Assembly (NCBI GenBank): GCA_964019695.1
Contig: OZ026514.1
Span: forward strand, 98,222,345 to 98,286,344
Direction: 5' to 3'
Origin: Loripinus fragilis
Taxonomy: Eukaryota > Mollusca > Bivalvia > Lucinida > Lucinidae
Length of the DNA: 64,000 nucleotides
Below, one piece after another: positions 11,167 to 22,224 of this stretch; the stretch's first letter is position 1; each line of letters begins with the position of its first letter. The position numbers were made by a program, and so were the translations under genes. The notes beneath the pieces were generated by a model, which worked only from the letters and a program-made list of their open reading frames with translations, ran no database searches and was not told the DNA's origin.

Positions 11167-11372
11167 AGTTAACTCTTTGCATGCTGGGTAATTTTTCATG
11201 CTTCTGTTGTCGTCTGCTGACTTTTTTTCAAAATTAACTTTTCCAAAAAATTCTTTCAGGAACACTATCAGAATGCCAAACTGTTTGGATATTCTGTCGG
11301 TCTTGATCTAGGTCCAAACTGTTTGCAAAGGCTATCAGCAGACGACAAGTCGCCGCTAGCAGGGAAAGAGTT
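11167..11372. mobile_element. TTAA-flanked hairpin repeat, reference copy
   Basis: It opens GTTAACTCTTTGCATGCTGG and closes GCAGGGAAAGAGTTCAAC, giving inverted edges TTAACTCTTT and AAAGAGTT. Inside are GTCGTCTGCTGA, TTTCAAAATTAAC, CAAACTGTTTGGAT and CCAAACTGTTTGCAA, then CAGACGACAAGTCGCC. TTAA at the edge is the target site of piggyBac-type transposases, so a non-autonomous piggyBac-like origin is plausible but unproved. Confidence 0.6.
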
Positions 11373-11504
11373 CAACCTTGACATAAAAAATGATTGAAAG
11401 AACAACAGCCACCTTTATGACCCACTTGCCTTGTAAAGTACCTCATATAAATTAAAGTGTTTATTTTTTAAAAAAATAGTTTTTGCATTGTTTGTTTTGT
11501 TTTG

Positions 11505-11612
11505 TCTGTTTGATTTGATTCTTTACGTCCCATCATCAATCTTTCAGTTTAACAGGGACCGGTCTTCCTGGGTTGAACCAGCACTAAGCTAGGATAAATG
11601 TGTTTGAAGAAC
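11505..11612 (-). repeat. SINE 3' tail fragment
   Basis: TTTGATTTGATTCTTTACG and CTTCCTGGGTTGAACCAG match the inverted 3' part of the SINE at 1190-1385. The tRNA head is missing, consistent with 5' truncation. Confidence 0.75.
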
Positions 11613-11689
11613 TGTCACTTGGAATTAGAGCTTTGTTACAGGATTTACTCCAGTTTACCCTTATACTGCCACTTTTTTTTAAAAATATG

Positions 11690-11865
11690 TTGTCTGCTTT
11701 TTACATCTGCTGCATACATTTAAGTGCACTCCAGACTGGATTTTTTCATAGTAGGGAACAATATGAACACTGATCAGACTGCAACCAAGGGGAGAAGTCT
11801 GATCTGAGTCCATATTGTTTGCAAGAACATAAGCAGACGAGAAGAGCAGACGGACAAATGTCCTG
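11690..11865. repeat. Hairpin repeat copy ending at a poly-G tract
   Basis: It contains CACTGATCAGACTGCAACC, then GAAGTCTGATCTGAGTCC, ATTGTTTGCAAG and AGCAGACGAGAAGAGCAGACG. This is the inner architecture of the TTAA hairpin family with yet another stem. Confidence 0.6.
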
Positions 11866-11868
11866 ACT

Positions 11869-11903
<35 letters not shown>
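11869..11903. repeat. Uninterrupted 35-nt G tract
   Basis: The longest homopolymer in the window, directly after a hairpin repeat. Its length may be inaccurate in any assembly. Confidence 0.9.
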
Positions 11904-12129
11904 CTATCTAGATTTTTGGGAAGATCCCCTTTAAGCTTAATTCCAGTTGACTAATTAACATATCATTTGGAGTTGGAGGTGCGCAGGCTTGTCTGAGCCT
12001 TCCATGTATGCATATATGATAAGTATCAAAATCTCATTAATTTGGCTCAAAATCATGTAGTGGTATGCAGAGACATCTTTAAACTGTTTTGACACCTGCA
12101 TCTTGGCAGCAATTAAGCAATGAAAGAAT

Positions 12130-12322
12130 TGTTATACCACCCTTGCCAACTTTAGCACAAAATAGCCCATGCTGTGCAAGGTCTACACTGATGTACTGTA
12201 GGTGGTATAAAATAGTTATACCATGGGTTGTCTGCATGTACGTAAGATAATCCACTCACTATAGCTTGTGGATAATCTTCACCTACAGGCGGACAACCCA
12301 TGCATGATGGTATAACTAGTAC
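12130..12322. mobile_element. Foldback MITE with ATAATCCAC stem
   Basis: TAGTTATACCATGGGTTGTC at about 12213-12232 is complemented by GACAACCCATGCATGATGG... at 12292-12318. GATAATCCAC is complemented by GTGGATAATC. The loop is about 12 bp. TGGTATAA and TTATACCA mark the edges. Confidence 0.7.
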
Positions 12323-12579
12323 ATATCTGACAGCCTGTAGCCTTGATATGCCCTATATATATCCTGGGGTGCTTAAGTAAAACAACTTGTGAGAGAGAGC
12401 AGAGAGCAAGAATAAAAAATGTCTTTAATTAATGTAACAGCAAAAATAATGAATCATTACTGTAGAAAATTAACATTTTGCCTGTAGCAAGTTCAGATAT
12501 TATTCTCCAATAGGTAAAATCGACTGCACAACTGCGCAGGCTGGTCTACGCCTTTGTTGTTTGCATACCCTCCCCCACC

Positions 12580-12755
12580 CCCCCCAGAGTGTCAAACAGT
12601 TTGATCCCAGATCAGGTTTCATATCATGACCGACCTTCTGCCGGTCCTAATTTGGGTTTGGTTAATATCAACAGACGACAAAAGTCACCGAGAGCAAGCA
12701 AAGGTTATCAACAGACAACAAAAGTCACCACTAGCAAGGAAAGAGTTAATTAAAT
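12580..12755. repeat. Hairpin repeat copy with an internal duplication
   Basis: CAAACAGTTTGATCCCAGATC opens the core. The 3' part has two near copies of ACAGACRACAAAAGTCACC, at about 12671 and 12713, followed by GCAAGGAAAGAGTTAA. Part of the 3' arm is thus tandemly duplicated. Confidence 0.6.
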
Positions 12756-13206
12756 ATTGCGCCATGTTTCACCTGTGTAAACATTACCATAGCTTGATAA
12801 TCCTAGCTGGGTGGTCTTATTCTATGTTGTATTTAAGATGATTATGCGAAGACAGATGCAGTTTAATCTTTCCTGACTTATATAAGTTTTTCATGTCACA
12901 ATTTTTATCCTAACTATATCTTATTCAAATTTAGTGCAATATGGGTGTACAAAAGTTAATTGCATGTCCCTGCTTAACCCTTTAAGTGCCACCTGTAATT
13001 TGCAGCAGACGACAGTTTCAAATTTTGCCACTTTTTCAACATAACAAATAAGCAAGATATTTCATAAGAATCGTCTGCCAGCAGACCTTATTTATTATCA
13101 TACCTTATTTTTGCCAAAAATTGGGAAAGATGTCCCAAAATTTGTTGCCTGCTGAAGTCGTGATTTGCGCTTTAAAGCGTAAAAACGCCAAGTGTGCATA
13201 AAATCC

Positions 13207-14105
13207 CAATCAACATCAATCAAGCAAGGGCCATAACTCTGCTGCCAATTTGCAAAAAAATATCACCTAGATCTTGTCAATATGATTATCAATCCATATA
13301 CAAAATTTGGCCAAAATCCGTCCATTGTTCTAAAGATATTGAGCAGAAATGAAATTCTGACATCAATCAAGGTCCACAACTCTGTTACAAATTTGCAAAA
13401 AATGCCAGGTAAATCTCAATATGAATGCATATGTTATCATTTGTTCTAAAGAAATTGAGCGGAAACAAAATTCTGACATCAATCAAGGGCTATAACACTG
13501 CTATGAATTTGCAATAATGACAGCTAACAATCTCAACCTAGTTTTTGTAAATTTCAAAGCATATAATAAATTTGGTCAAATTATGTGCATTTGTTCTGAA
13601 GATATTGAGCGGAAATGGAATTCTGACATAAATCAAGGGCCGTACCTCTGTTACAAATATCCAAAAATGACAGGTAACATTCCCAACCAAGATCTTGTCA
13701 ACACAAATGCAAATATAAAATTTGGTAAAATTATGTCAAATCGTTCTTAAGATATTGAGCAGAAACAAAATTCTAGCGTCAATCAAGGCCTGAAGGGCCA
13801 TAACTCTGTTACAAATGTGTGAAAAATTAGGTCAAACAATCCCAAGCTAGATCCTGTCTATATGAATGCATATATAAAATTTGGTGAAATTCTGTCAATT
13901 TGTTTTCAAGATATTGAGGGTAAGCGAAACTCTGACATCAGTCAAGGGCCATAACTCTATTTCAAACGGGTGAAAAACGATGTGTAACAATCCCAACCTA
14001 GATCTTGTTGATATCAATGCATATACAAAATTTGATGAATTTCTATCAATTTGTTCTGAAGATACAGAGCAGAAACAAAATTATGACGAACTGAATGACA
14101 GACAA
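13207..14105. repeat. Tandem array of degenerate ~145-bp units
   Basis: Six to seven units carry CATCAATCAAGGGCCATAAC, CTCTGTTACAAATTTGCAAA, CCCAACCTAGATCTTGTC, AATTTGGTGAAATTCTGTC and GAAGATATTGAGCGGAAAC in the same order. Starts are near 13217, 13369, 13478, 13627, 13770 and 13938. The array ends in GACAGACAATCC and CCCCCACTTTTTTTAAAGC. No unit encodes a recognisable protein. Confidence 0.85.
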
Positions 14106-14399
14106 TCCAAATCGATTATCCCCCACTTTTTTTAAAGCAGGGCTATAACAATATAGCTATAATATCAAGACTCGAGAATGATAGTCTCTGTAGATCAGTA
14201 AGTAAGCAGACTTGACTGAGTTTTAAATAGCAACAAACCTGGCTTGATTGTTTACTTTCTGTCCCACAAGTTGATCTGTCCCATAAACTAGAGTAACCAT
14301 CTTATTAACTTTTTGAACCCCCACATAAACCTTATACATCACTCTAGTCCTAGATTGATAAGTGTCTTAGTAAGTAAGGGTGCAAAGATCACTCAATCT

Positions 14400-14520
14400 C
14401 TTTCTTATTTCTCAACAAAAACAGAAGTTGTAGCTACTCATTGGAAACATCTCAGAGAGACGCTACCAATGAGAATCACAGCAGATGTTTTCGTCCAAAA
14501 TTGAGAAAAATATTGTCATT
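14400..14520. repeat. Decayed foldback related to the ACCGTCTC family
   Basis: TTTCTCAACAAAAACAGAAG, TACTCATTGG and CCAATGAGAATCAC follow the architecture of 14640-14820, but the arms have drifted. Confidence 0.4.
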
Positions 14521-14639
14521 TTTTGTCAGGACAAAAAACTTTATGCACCAGTAATTAACTCCTCTAGCAATCACTTGATCTTGTCTGAGTAGACATTTAG
14601 TATGACCTAGATCTACTTTGTAAGTACAAAACATAAATC

Positions 14640-14825
14640 TATATTACAGCCCAGGACTTAAGTTAAGAGTGTGTAACGAAAATTTAATTTTGTTATTTCT
14701 CAACCAAAACATATGTTGTGGGTACTCAAAAGAACCGTCTCAATGAGACCGTTCTGTTGAGCACCCAAAACATGCGTTAAAATTGATGGGTAAGAAAATA
14801 TTTACAATTTTACGCTGAATTTTTT
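14640..14825 (-). mobile_element. Foldback MITE, ACCGTCTC family, copy 1
   Basis: TACTCAAAAGAACCGTCTCA is answered by TGAGACCGTTCTGTTGAGCA. The flanks AACCAAAACATATGTTG and ACCCAAAACATGCGTTAAAA complete the stem. The outer sequence (CTCTTAAC..., ATTTACAATTTTACGCTGAA) matches, in reverse, the copy at 46660-46845, so the element edges extend well beyond the hairpin. Confidence 0.8.
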
Positions 14826-14979
14826 GTTTATTTAAACCTTGAAATACCACCATCAGGCATTCTTTTAACATGCTAGATTTAAAGTTTAGCACATTAAACT
14901 TTATCCTGCCAAAATTTTTGCCATAAAATGTCCTGTTTTTTATGTCAAATGCACCCAAGAAAACATTATAACCATGGAA

Positions 14980-15050
14980 GCAAACACTTTGAACCCTGAT
15001 CAGACTGCTCCTCAAGGAGCAGTCTGATCTGGGTGCATATTGTTTGCAAA
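14980..15050. repeat. Hairpin repeat core, perfect stem
   Basis: GATCAGACTGCTCCT and AGGAGCAGTCTGATC are exact complements about 3 nt apart. The flanks AAACACTTTGAACCC and GGGTGCATATTGTTTGCAA are the conserved family edges. Confidence 0.8.
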
Positions 15051-15460
15051 GTAGGCTAAGAATACCATGTAAGCAGATGAGATTTGTTGTAAATGACTAC
15101 TAACCAGTCTGATAAAAATAATAGCCTGTTTTTTTCTGTAACAGTCAAAAACTGCTTGGCCCTCCTACATTTAGTGAGTCTATGACAAAACATCGAAGGA
15201 AAAAGAGCGAATAAATTTCGAAATAACATTGAAAAAGTTCAGAAATATCGAAAATTTTATTTCCACCAATTTTACGCCGACAACAAAAAATTTTAGGTAG
15301 CGAACATTGATTAGCGACCAATAAAGCATAAAGGGCGTTATCCGATGACCGCTAGTTACGTACAGATCCACGATTAGTATGTTATGTTATGGGCCAAGCT
15401 CTCCAGGTACTCCAAATATGAATGTTATTGGTTGTAAACTCGAATTGGGACATAACTTTC

Positions 15461-15694
15461 TTATTTCCAAATATTTGGGTGAGCCTGATCAAGAATTGAG
15501 CTCCTTCGTCGGTGCCAGCCTTCCAGGAAATTTGTGGTCCTAGCTAGGCTCGTTCCCTGAGGTTCGCTCATAAACAGATCAAATCGATGGAAAAAATGGC
15601 GCGATTCATCAGATTCTGTTCCCACATCAGAAGCTGAGTATTGCCCATTATAGCTTGGTCGAGTGAGCGAATGTTCAACGACGCATAGCAATCA
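15461..15694 (-). pseudogene. Fragment resembling a MULE/FLYWCH-associated transposase C-terminus
   Basis: The minus-strand frame of 76 codons contains the string ARTTNFLEGWHRR followed by HPNIWK near its end. A pattern of T-N-x-x-E-G-W-H then H-P-x-x-W-K is what I recall from metazoan proteins related to Mutator-like transposases and FLYWCH-domain proteins; this is memory, not a search. The frame ends just beside copy 1 of the foldback element, whose CAAGC target duplication starts at 15696. No catalytic DDE part is present, so this is at most a terminal fragment. It could also be a 3' exon of a domesticated gene. Confidence 0.35.
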
Positions 15695-15700
15695 CCAAGC

Positions 15701-17427
15701 CACGGGTGGTAAACCTAGGAACTACCACGAAATTGTGTTAACGTAATTTTGTTCCCAAGCCACATCCGGGACACGTCGTGGTAGTTTCCAGGCCGAAAAT
15801 TGGATAAAGAAAGGTTGGTGTCACTTTCATTTTTGTTTTATTTTACAACTTAGAACAAACAATGGTGAAATCCGACAATGTGGTTCCGTGTAAGTATGTC
15901 TCAGCGTCCCCTCTAGCCCAAAATTTTGTTTGAAAAAATATTTTCTTTCTTTTGGTACGTGTTTCCCCACTGAGCATCGGACCAACTTTCCCCAAAGTTC
16001 GAAGGATTTTAGCCCATATCTGTCAAATTGAATGGAATTTGATATCATTTGACGATGGAAATGATAAAAAGACCCTGAATAAACATTTCTACACAGAAAA
16101 AAAATCTGAGCATTTACTCGTAAACGATTCATGCCCCATTCGTCCTGTGTGGTAGTTTCCAGCTCATCGTGGTAGTTAAAATGCTATCGTGGTAGTTTCC
16201 AAGACTTTGTAGGAATTTAGTAGTAGTTCGCATCAGCAGATTTCCACTATTCAGGGGCTACTTCATTTATATAAAGACAGGGTGTGCGGGCCGAACCTTG
16301 AATACTTCTCTTATTCATACGAAGACCTTTTCAAATAACCTTTTGTCAGATAACAAATGACGACTGCCTGAATTTTAATTTTAGTTGGCTATTGAAATGA
16401 TGAGAAGAATGAAAAGAAGGGATATTCACATTTTTTGTTTTTGAATAAACAAGCTTTTTAATTATCAAATAACATGCCCGTTCATCGTCACACTCGCATG
16501 TATATAAAAAGTGTCCCAACCCGAGGATATTTCCCTTTTTTCCGAAGCCCAAGTACTAACAATACTTTGGGCCAGTAGTCTTAGCCTGCCATTTTATCTT
16601 AAAGCTGACTGAACATGGAACAACGTAGCGAGTGACGCAATTTTTTATATCATTTTTTTTGTCTGTTGCTTGGTCCACCACGGCTCAACTGATGACCTTC
16701 TTTTGCTTTAGATTTCCAGAGGTGTTGTTTGGCAGTCCAGGGCATGGTCTCCACCTGTCAAGCATCACATTGAATCTCGAGTCCTCAGCTTAGCTTCCTC
16801 ATGGTGTTGAAATGTGGTTTATTTTGTTACCGTGGTAATTAATTGACGAGTTCGAGGGTTATCATGCGAAACAAACAACCACTATAATGTTTTGTAACAC
16901 TTCAGAAACGTATCCTATAAAGTCTTGGAAACTACCACGATAGCATTTTAACTACCACGATGAGCTGGAAACTACCACACAGGACGAACGGGGCATGAAT
17001 CGTTTACGAGTAAATGCTCAGATTTTTTTTTCTGTGCAGGAATGTTTATTCAGGGTCTTTTTATCATTTCCATCGTCAAATGATATCAAATTCCATTCAA
17101 TTTGACAGATATGGGCTAAAATCCTTCGAACTTTGGGGAAAGTTGGTCCGATGCTCAGTGGGGAAACACGTACCAAAAGAAAGAAAATAACTTTTTAAAC
17201 AAAATTTTGGGCTAGAGGGGACGCTGAGACATACTTACACGGAACCACATTGTCGGATTTCACCATTGTTTGTTCTAAGTTGTAAAATAAAACAAAAATG
17301 AAAGTGACACCAACCTTTCTTTATCCAATTTTCGGCCTGGAAACTACCACGACGTGTCCCGGATGTGGCTTGGGAACAAAATTACGTTAACACAATTTCG
17401 TGGTAGTTCCTAGGTTTACCACCCGTG
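15701..17427. mobile_element. Long foldback transposon FB-A, copy 1
   Basis: Inverted repeats of about 514 bp (15701-16214 and 16913-17427) begin CACGGGTGGTAAACC and end GGTTTACCACCCGTG, and are nearly identical to each other. Inside each arm the phrase GTGGTAGTTTCC recurs several times. The unique centre (about 700 bp) has no long ORF and contains GGCAGTCCAGGGCATG. A candidate 5-bp target duplication CAAGC lies at 15696-15700 and 17428-17432. A second copy in the same orientation is at 51417-53108. It is non-autonomous; the class of transposase that moves it is unknown. Confidence 0.9.
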
Positions 17428-17432
17428 CAAGC

Positions 17433-18249
17433 GATCAAATGATTATCGATTTTCACACTTATTGTTCTATTATTGGTTGTTCTATTATTCATCGATCTAT
17501 TTAATGTCGCGTCTATGTTTTGACTCATCTATTAAGTGTCGCTTCTATCTTTTGTCTTTCTATGTTTTGTCGAACACCGGTTTACATGGGCAATGCTATG
17601 CTCTAGATAGTTCCTGTAGAAAATATCTGACCTTATACCCAAGTATGCAGGGATCAATTTGGACTGCGTCTTTGACGCTGTTTTCGCAAGTCTGATGCTA
17701 GGTTTTCTCACGTCAATTACCAGTATGATCTATTGTCAAAAAAGTTGCAGGTCCTGAGCAACTTAAAACCTTTTCCATGATCTTCTCACAATAAGTGTCA
17801 AAATGAGCATGATGCACCGAAAAATCGATAGCGTGCTGTTTTAATGTATCAAATCACATTATCACAACAGACAAATGCCTATATATATGCATCCTAAAAT
17901 TTGATGTGTAAAATTCAGTTGCAGATAACTCAACTCCCCACGAAAAAAGTGACTATAGATACAACTGAATACCTGGTGAGCGTTTTAGAACCCATCTGTG
18001 CTCTCAGTGTTTTGATCATCATTTGCAGTGGGTGGATATAGGTCACGGTCAGAATTAGATTTAAATCTTCATAGGCTGCATGGAGAAGAAACTTAGAATT
18101 GTCCGCGCACAAGGCTTATTCCAGCTGTCCGACATCTTTGTTAACAAAGAAATAATAGACACGCGCTTTGTGATGATGTATTCCATTGGTTGATTTTAAG
18201 TGTGTGACTGGGTTTAGTTTTATTGCACCAAATAAAATCGATCCGATAA
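17433..18249. other. No recognisable gene
   Basis: AT-rich sequence. Short ORFs show no family resemblance, and no inverted or tandem repeat is obvious. Confidence 0.35.
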
Positions 18250-19608
18250 TATAACTAGAGGACATGAAGGTCCTGAGGAGCTCATCTGATCTCCTTATAA
18301 ATGTTAAAATAGGTCAAGGTCAACTACAGCTTATAATGGAACAAATTTTGTTTTACCATATATGGGGTTTGCAGCCTTTTTGGTCAAGTGACCTAAACAA
18401 TCTAATGAATAATCCATCAAACAGCCCAAGGATTTCTGAGAAAAAGATGTTTAGATAGGTGTGTGGCGGTCCAAATGAGTGGCCTTGGATAAAATATCAC
18501 AGGTCAGATTGACATGTCAAATGTCAAATGAACATTTTAAGATTTTCCCCATATAAATGCATTAGGAATCAAATTTGACCTTGCCATAAAGACTATTAAA
18601 GTAGGTCAAGGTCAAACTAGATTCATCATTTGAGCAAACCTGGTAGGGCCCACATCCCAGATGCTACATACCAAGTCCCAAAGCCAATGGCCTTTTGCTT
18701 CCAGTGAAGAATATATTTAAAAAGTTTTCACCATATATGGGCGTGGTGGCCATCTTAGTCATGTGACCATAACAATTTGCATAAATTTTGGCTAACCAAT
18801 CATAAGGAGCTATCATATGAAATTTGATTTCAATTGGCCAAGTGGTTTCTGAGAAAACTATGATGGGACTCCAATATGAGCCACCTTGGCTGAAAGGTCA
18901 AAGGTCAACCTTGACCTTTGAAACTTATTTATAGACACTAGATTGAACATATCAAGTGAGAATAATGACTTTGGCTTCCACAGTATTCAAAAAATCAACT
19001 TTTCAAAAAAAATTCTATTCAAATGCATTAGGAAGAAAATTTGACCTTGACGTTAAGTAGGTCAAGGTCATCTTGGGATCATTATTTGAACAAACTTGGT
19101 AGGCCCCAGTTCCCAAATGCTACATACCAAGTCTCAAGGTCTTCTGGTATTTTAAAAGATTTTTAAAGAGGTTTTTACCATATATGGGCGTGGTGGCCAT
19201 CTTTGTAATGTGACCAAAATATTTTGTATAAATTTTGGCTAACTTATCATAAGGAGTCTTCACATGAAATTTGAGTTCAATTGGGCCAATGGTTTGTGAG
19301 AAGACTTTGTTTTAATATATTGATGGGACCACAATATGAGCAACCTTGGCTGAAAGGGCAAAGGTCAACCTTAACCTTTGAAACTTATTTATAGCGATTG
19401 TCTCATTAGTTTTAACATATCAAGTATGAATAATGACTTTGGCTTCAACAGTATTCAAAAAATCAACTTTTCAAAAAAATTTCCATTTAAATGCAATAGG
19501 AAGCAAATTTGACCTTGACGTTAAGTTACTAAGGTCAAGGTCAACCTAGGATCATTATTTGAACAAACTTGGTAGGCCCAACACCCCCAATGCTACATAC
19601 CAAGTCCC
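18250..19608. repeat. Dispersed repeat in ~3 tandem units of 410-465 bp
   Basis: Each unit carries AAAGGTCAACCTTGACCTTTG, CAACTTTTCAAAAAAA, AGGTCAAGGTCA, AACAAACTTGGTAGGCCC, GCTACATACCAAGTC and GGGCGTGGTGGCCATCTT. Repeated landmarks fall near 18872 and 19332 (460 bp apart) and 18629, 19084 and 19550. The last unit is broken at 19608 by the hAT-like insertion and resumes at 21109. Confidence 0.85.
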
Positions 19609-19931
19609 AATTCATAGTGTTTCCCCTAGCCAGTTTTAGCATGGTGTCGCGCCATGCCTTTTTTCTCTAGCGCCATGCCCTTTTTCTCAGCGCCATGCCC
19701 CTTTTCTAAAACTACATGTACATGAAATGCCCTACATTTTGGTAAAAAGAATCATGAAAATCGGACAAAAACTTAGGAAGTTACATCATTTTCAGATTGA
19801 AGCCTGAAGTAGCAGGGAAGACACCTGCTGTTACATGTACAATATTTTACTGGGTGTTAATCCTTTTACAATGGTCACTAATTACCTGAGGCAATTTTGA
19901 CACATCACTTTGATGACAATACCCCAATTAG

Positions 19932-20600
19932 AGGAGCAGGACAAAACATCGCGGGACAAAACATCCTATGCCATTTTTTGCCACCCCGGACAAAACATCC
20001 CATGCAGTTCTTGTCACTCCGGACAAAACATCCCATGCAGTTTTTGTCACTCCGGACATAACATCGCATGCTGTTTTTGTCACACCGGACATAACATCCC
20101 ATGCCATTTTTGCCACCCCGGACAAAACATCCCACACTCAGGCTGCTCCTTCAGGGTAAGTCTCATTTGGGACCTTCATCTACAATTACATGTGCTAGCA
20201 GTGAATGCCCTAGCAAGACTGTCCAAATGATATAAACTAGATCTTAAATTGATTGAAAGGCAGTTTCATAGTGTAAATAAAATCTAATAAAAGATAATTA
20301 TATCTTCTTGTGACAAACAACTAAATTGAGGTGTTAAGAAGCCAATTTCATCTTAAAAGAAATCATTTTACAGTTTGAGTCAAACAAACTATTATAATTC
20401 GGAAACATATGTCTAATTAGCCTAGTTATCTATCTACCTTTGATCTCCAATCATTTCAATAGGTATGGTACATTCAGAATATTAACCCTTAAAGCTCCAA
20501 AAGAAAAAAAAATGCATCTGAAAATTGATGCGTGATGTTTTGTCCAGGGTGTCAAAAAATGACATGGGATGTTTTGTCCCGGGATGTTTTGTCCTACATT
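19932..20600. mobile_element. Mutator-like MITE nested in the hAT-like element
   Basis: Flanked by a perfect 10-bp duplication CCCCAATTAG (19922-19931 and 20601-20610). TIRs of about 66 bp (19932-19998 and 20533-20600) share GGACAAAACATC, GGGACAAAACATCC and CATTTTTTG. A 9-10 bp duplication plus long TIRs is the Mutator-superfamily pattern. Between the TIRs there is no transposase frame. Confidence 0.8.
19954..20135. repeat. 33-bp minisatellite grown from the MITE's left TIR
   Basis: CCGGACAAAACATCCC recurs with its GGA at 19954, 19988, 20021, 20054, 20087 and 20120, that is, every 33 bp after a first unit of 34. Because 33 is divisible by 3 and stops are absent, both strands carry Cys/His-rich or similar 11-residue peptide repeats. 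I read these as by-products. Confidence 0.85.
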
Positions 20601-21108
20601 CCCCAATTAGCAATTATTTAAAATGAAGTGTGAATCTGAACCAGCTGTCAAAACAAGTACTGGAAAGAAAGGCTGTATCCAGAAGATGAAGATGCAGTCT
20701 TGTTAAAAACTTAAGAAGTGATTTTGGCAATTGGAAAAAAATGATTTCCATATAAATAATGTGATTCTATTAAATTTTAAGAATTGAAACATATATATAT
20801 TAAATGAGTGTGTGCTCAAATAGGAGTCCCAAAACTGGTTTGAAGATTGATCATTCTAAAATAATAATTAAATATCTAGTATATTTTGCATTTAAAAAGG
20901 ACAGATAACAGCTGCATTATGCTAAGGGACATACATTTATATATGATAATACCATCTTCAATTTCGAACTTGGACTTAAAAGTGCCCTCTTAACCTGTTG
21001 CCACACGTTCAAAAGTGCCCTCTTAGCCTGTTGTCACGCGCTTATAGTGCCCTTTTCCTGGAAACTTTACCATGCCCCTTTTTTGGGCTGGGGGAAACAC
21101 TAATTCAT

Positions 21109-21300
21109 TGGCGTCCTGGTTCTGGAGAAGAACATTTTATATGGGCGTGGCGGCCATCTTGGTCATGTGACCAGGACCATTTGAACAAACCTTCGTTCAC
21201 GCGTCCTACTCCTATGGAGTCTCCATATGAAATTTGAGTTCAATTGGCCCAGTGATTTCGGAGGAGAAGATGTATGAAAATGTTGACAGATGGACGGACG
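21109..21300. repeat. 3' remainder of the interrupted dispersed repeat
   Basis: Continues the 18.2-19.6 kb repeat with GGCGTGGCGGCCATCTTGG, CCATATGAAATTTGAGTTC and GACAGATGGACGGACGAC. The last is the usual end of this repeat type. Confidence 0.8.
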
Positions 21301-21302
21301 AC

Positions 21303-21445
21303 AAAAAGTAAGTGAGCATGATCAGGAAATACCATAATCATAAACTGCAGACAAACCTGTGGCACCATGAGGAAGAGCCACTCAACAATCATGAGACACC
21401 AGGGAGACAAGCAAAGCAAAGCAACCAGCTCTCTCTTCCCCATCT
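21303..21445 (-). repeat. Repeat R1 (GTGAGTATGATCAGGAAATACC family), inverted copy
   Basis: GTGAGCATGATCAGGAAATACC, CTGCAGACAAACC, GAGGAAGAGCC and CTCTCTCTTCCCCAT match, in reverse, 33551-33750 and 37870-38075, and match 61360-61500 directly. No ORF. Confidence 0.75.
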
Positions 21446-21589
21446 AGGCTGATTACATGACAATTCAGGAGATACCAGACATCCCCTCTGTAGGATTATA
21501 AGCAATTAAAAGTAAAAATGCATTGTAAGGAACAAAGAAGAATTATCTCTAAGATGTGTTTATTTCTCAAAGCAAGTTTGACAATCCGC

Positions 21590-21715
21590 CATACCGCGAC
21601 CGTATCACAGAAAAAAGTGGGACTTCCAAAAAAATTCATTGGGACTCCCAAATTTCAAAGGTAGGAAGTCTGGACTTCCTGGATTTGAAAGTTAATGGAA
21701 GCCCTGGTCTAATAA
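21590..21715. repeat. GGACTTCC repeat, copy 1
   Basis: GGGACTTCCAAAAAAATTC and GGAAGTCTGGACTTCCTGG resemble 27175-27250 (GACTTCCAAATCTCAAAGG, GTCATGACTTCCTG), suggesting a dispersed family with inverted GGAAGTC motifs. Confidence 0.5.
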
Positions 21716-22207
21716 AAGAAAGCTAGAAGCGAAGAAGGTGAACACACAAGAAATGTTAAAGTTTCAGTTCAACATTTTACGGACCATCAAAAAAAGTATC
21801 AGCAACAAGAGCATCACCAGCATGCAGAAAACATTGCAATTATCTATAGTATACTCAAACCCTTCTTTATCACGGCATCTCCAATATTGTGGCATTTGCA
21901 TTTCACATGAATTTTCGGGTACAATGCCACCTAGAGATTGTTTACGGGTACAATGCCACCTAGCGATTGTTTACATCCATCATATTGGAAGGTGATCTTC
22001 AATCTCCAACTCCACAAAAAAACAAAAAAAAATGTCACGAATTTTGGCATTCATATCTGTAAATTTACAATAACCATGCAGAAATCAATATTTTGAAAAA
22101 TAACGGCTACCCCTCCCCATGAAATGCCCGCAGTAAAACCTCTAAAATCCGCTGGTTTATTTTTTTGGGGAGCCAACATCTGTCGTCTAGAAGTCAGGGC
22201 TGATTCC

Positions 22208-22224
22208 CCCCCCCCCCCCCCCCC
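22208..22224. repeat. C17 homopolymer
   Basis: Uninterrupted C run in otherwise AT-rich DNA. Confidence 0.85.

Larger units (their letters stand above)
19616..21101. mobile_element. hAT-like element with 7-bp target duplication
   Basis: The ends AGTGTTTCCCCTAGCC and GGCTGGGGGAAACACT are inverted. AATTCAT flanks both sides (19609-19615, 21102-21108). Removing the insert rejoins the host repeat. Subterminal GCGCCATGCCCTTTTT motifs recur at the left end, and AGTGCCCTCTTARCCTGTTG recurs at the right. The AGTGTTTCCC end is hAT-like, although hAT usually makes 8-bp duplications. No transposase ORF remains, and a second element is nested at 19932-20600. Confidence 0.8.

Noticed and set aside
13207..14105. 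CRISPR-like or gene-family array
   Set aside because: Units are ~145 bp, degenerate, contiguous without spacers and non-coding. This is an animal tandem repeat.
19905..20230. Cys/His-rich repeat protein on + and repeat proteins on -
   Set aside because: The frames are translations of a 33-bp minisatellite derived from a TIR; zinc-finger-like Cys/His spacing is a by-product of the repeat.
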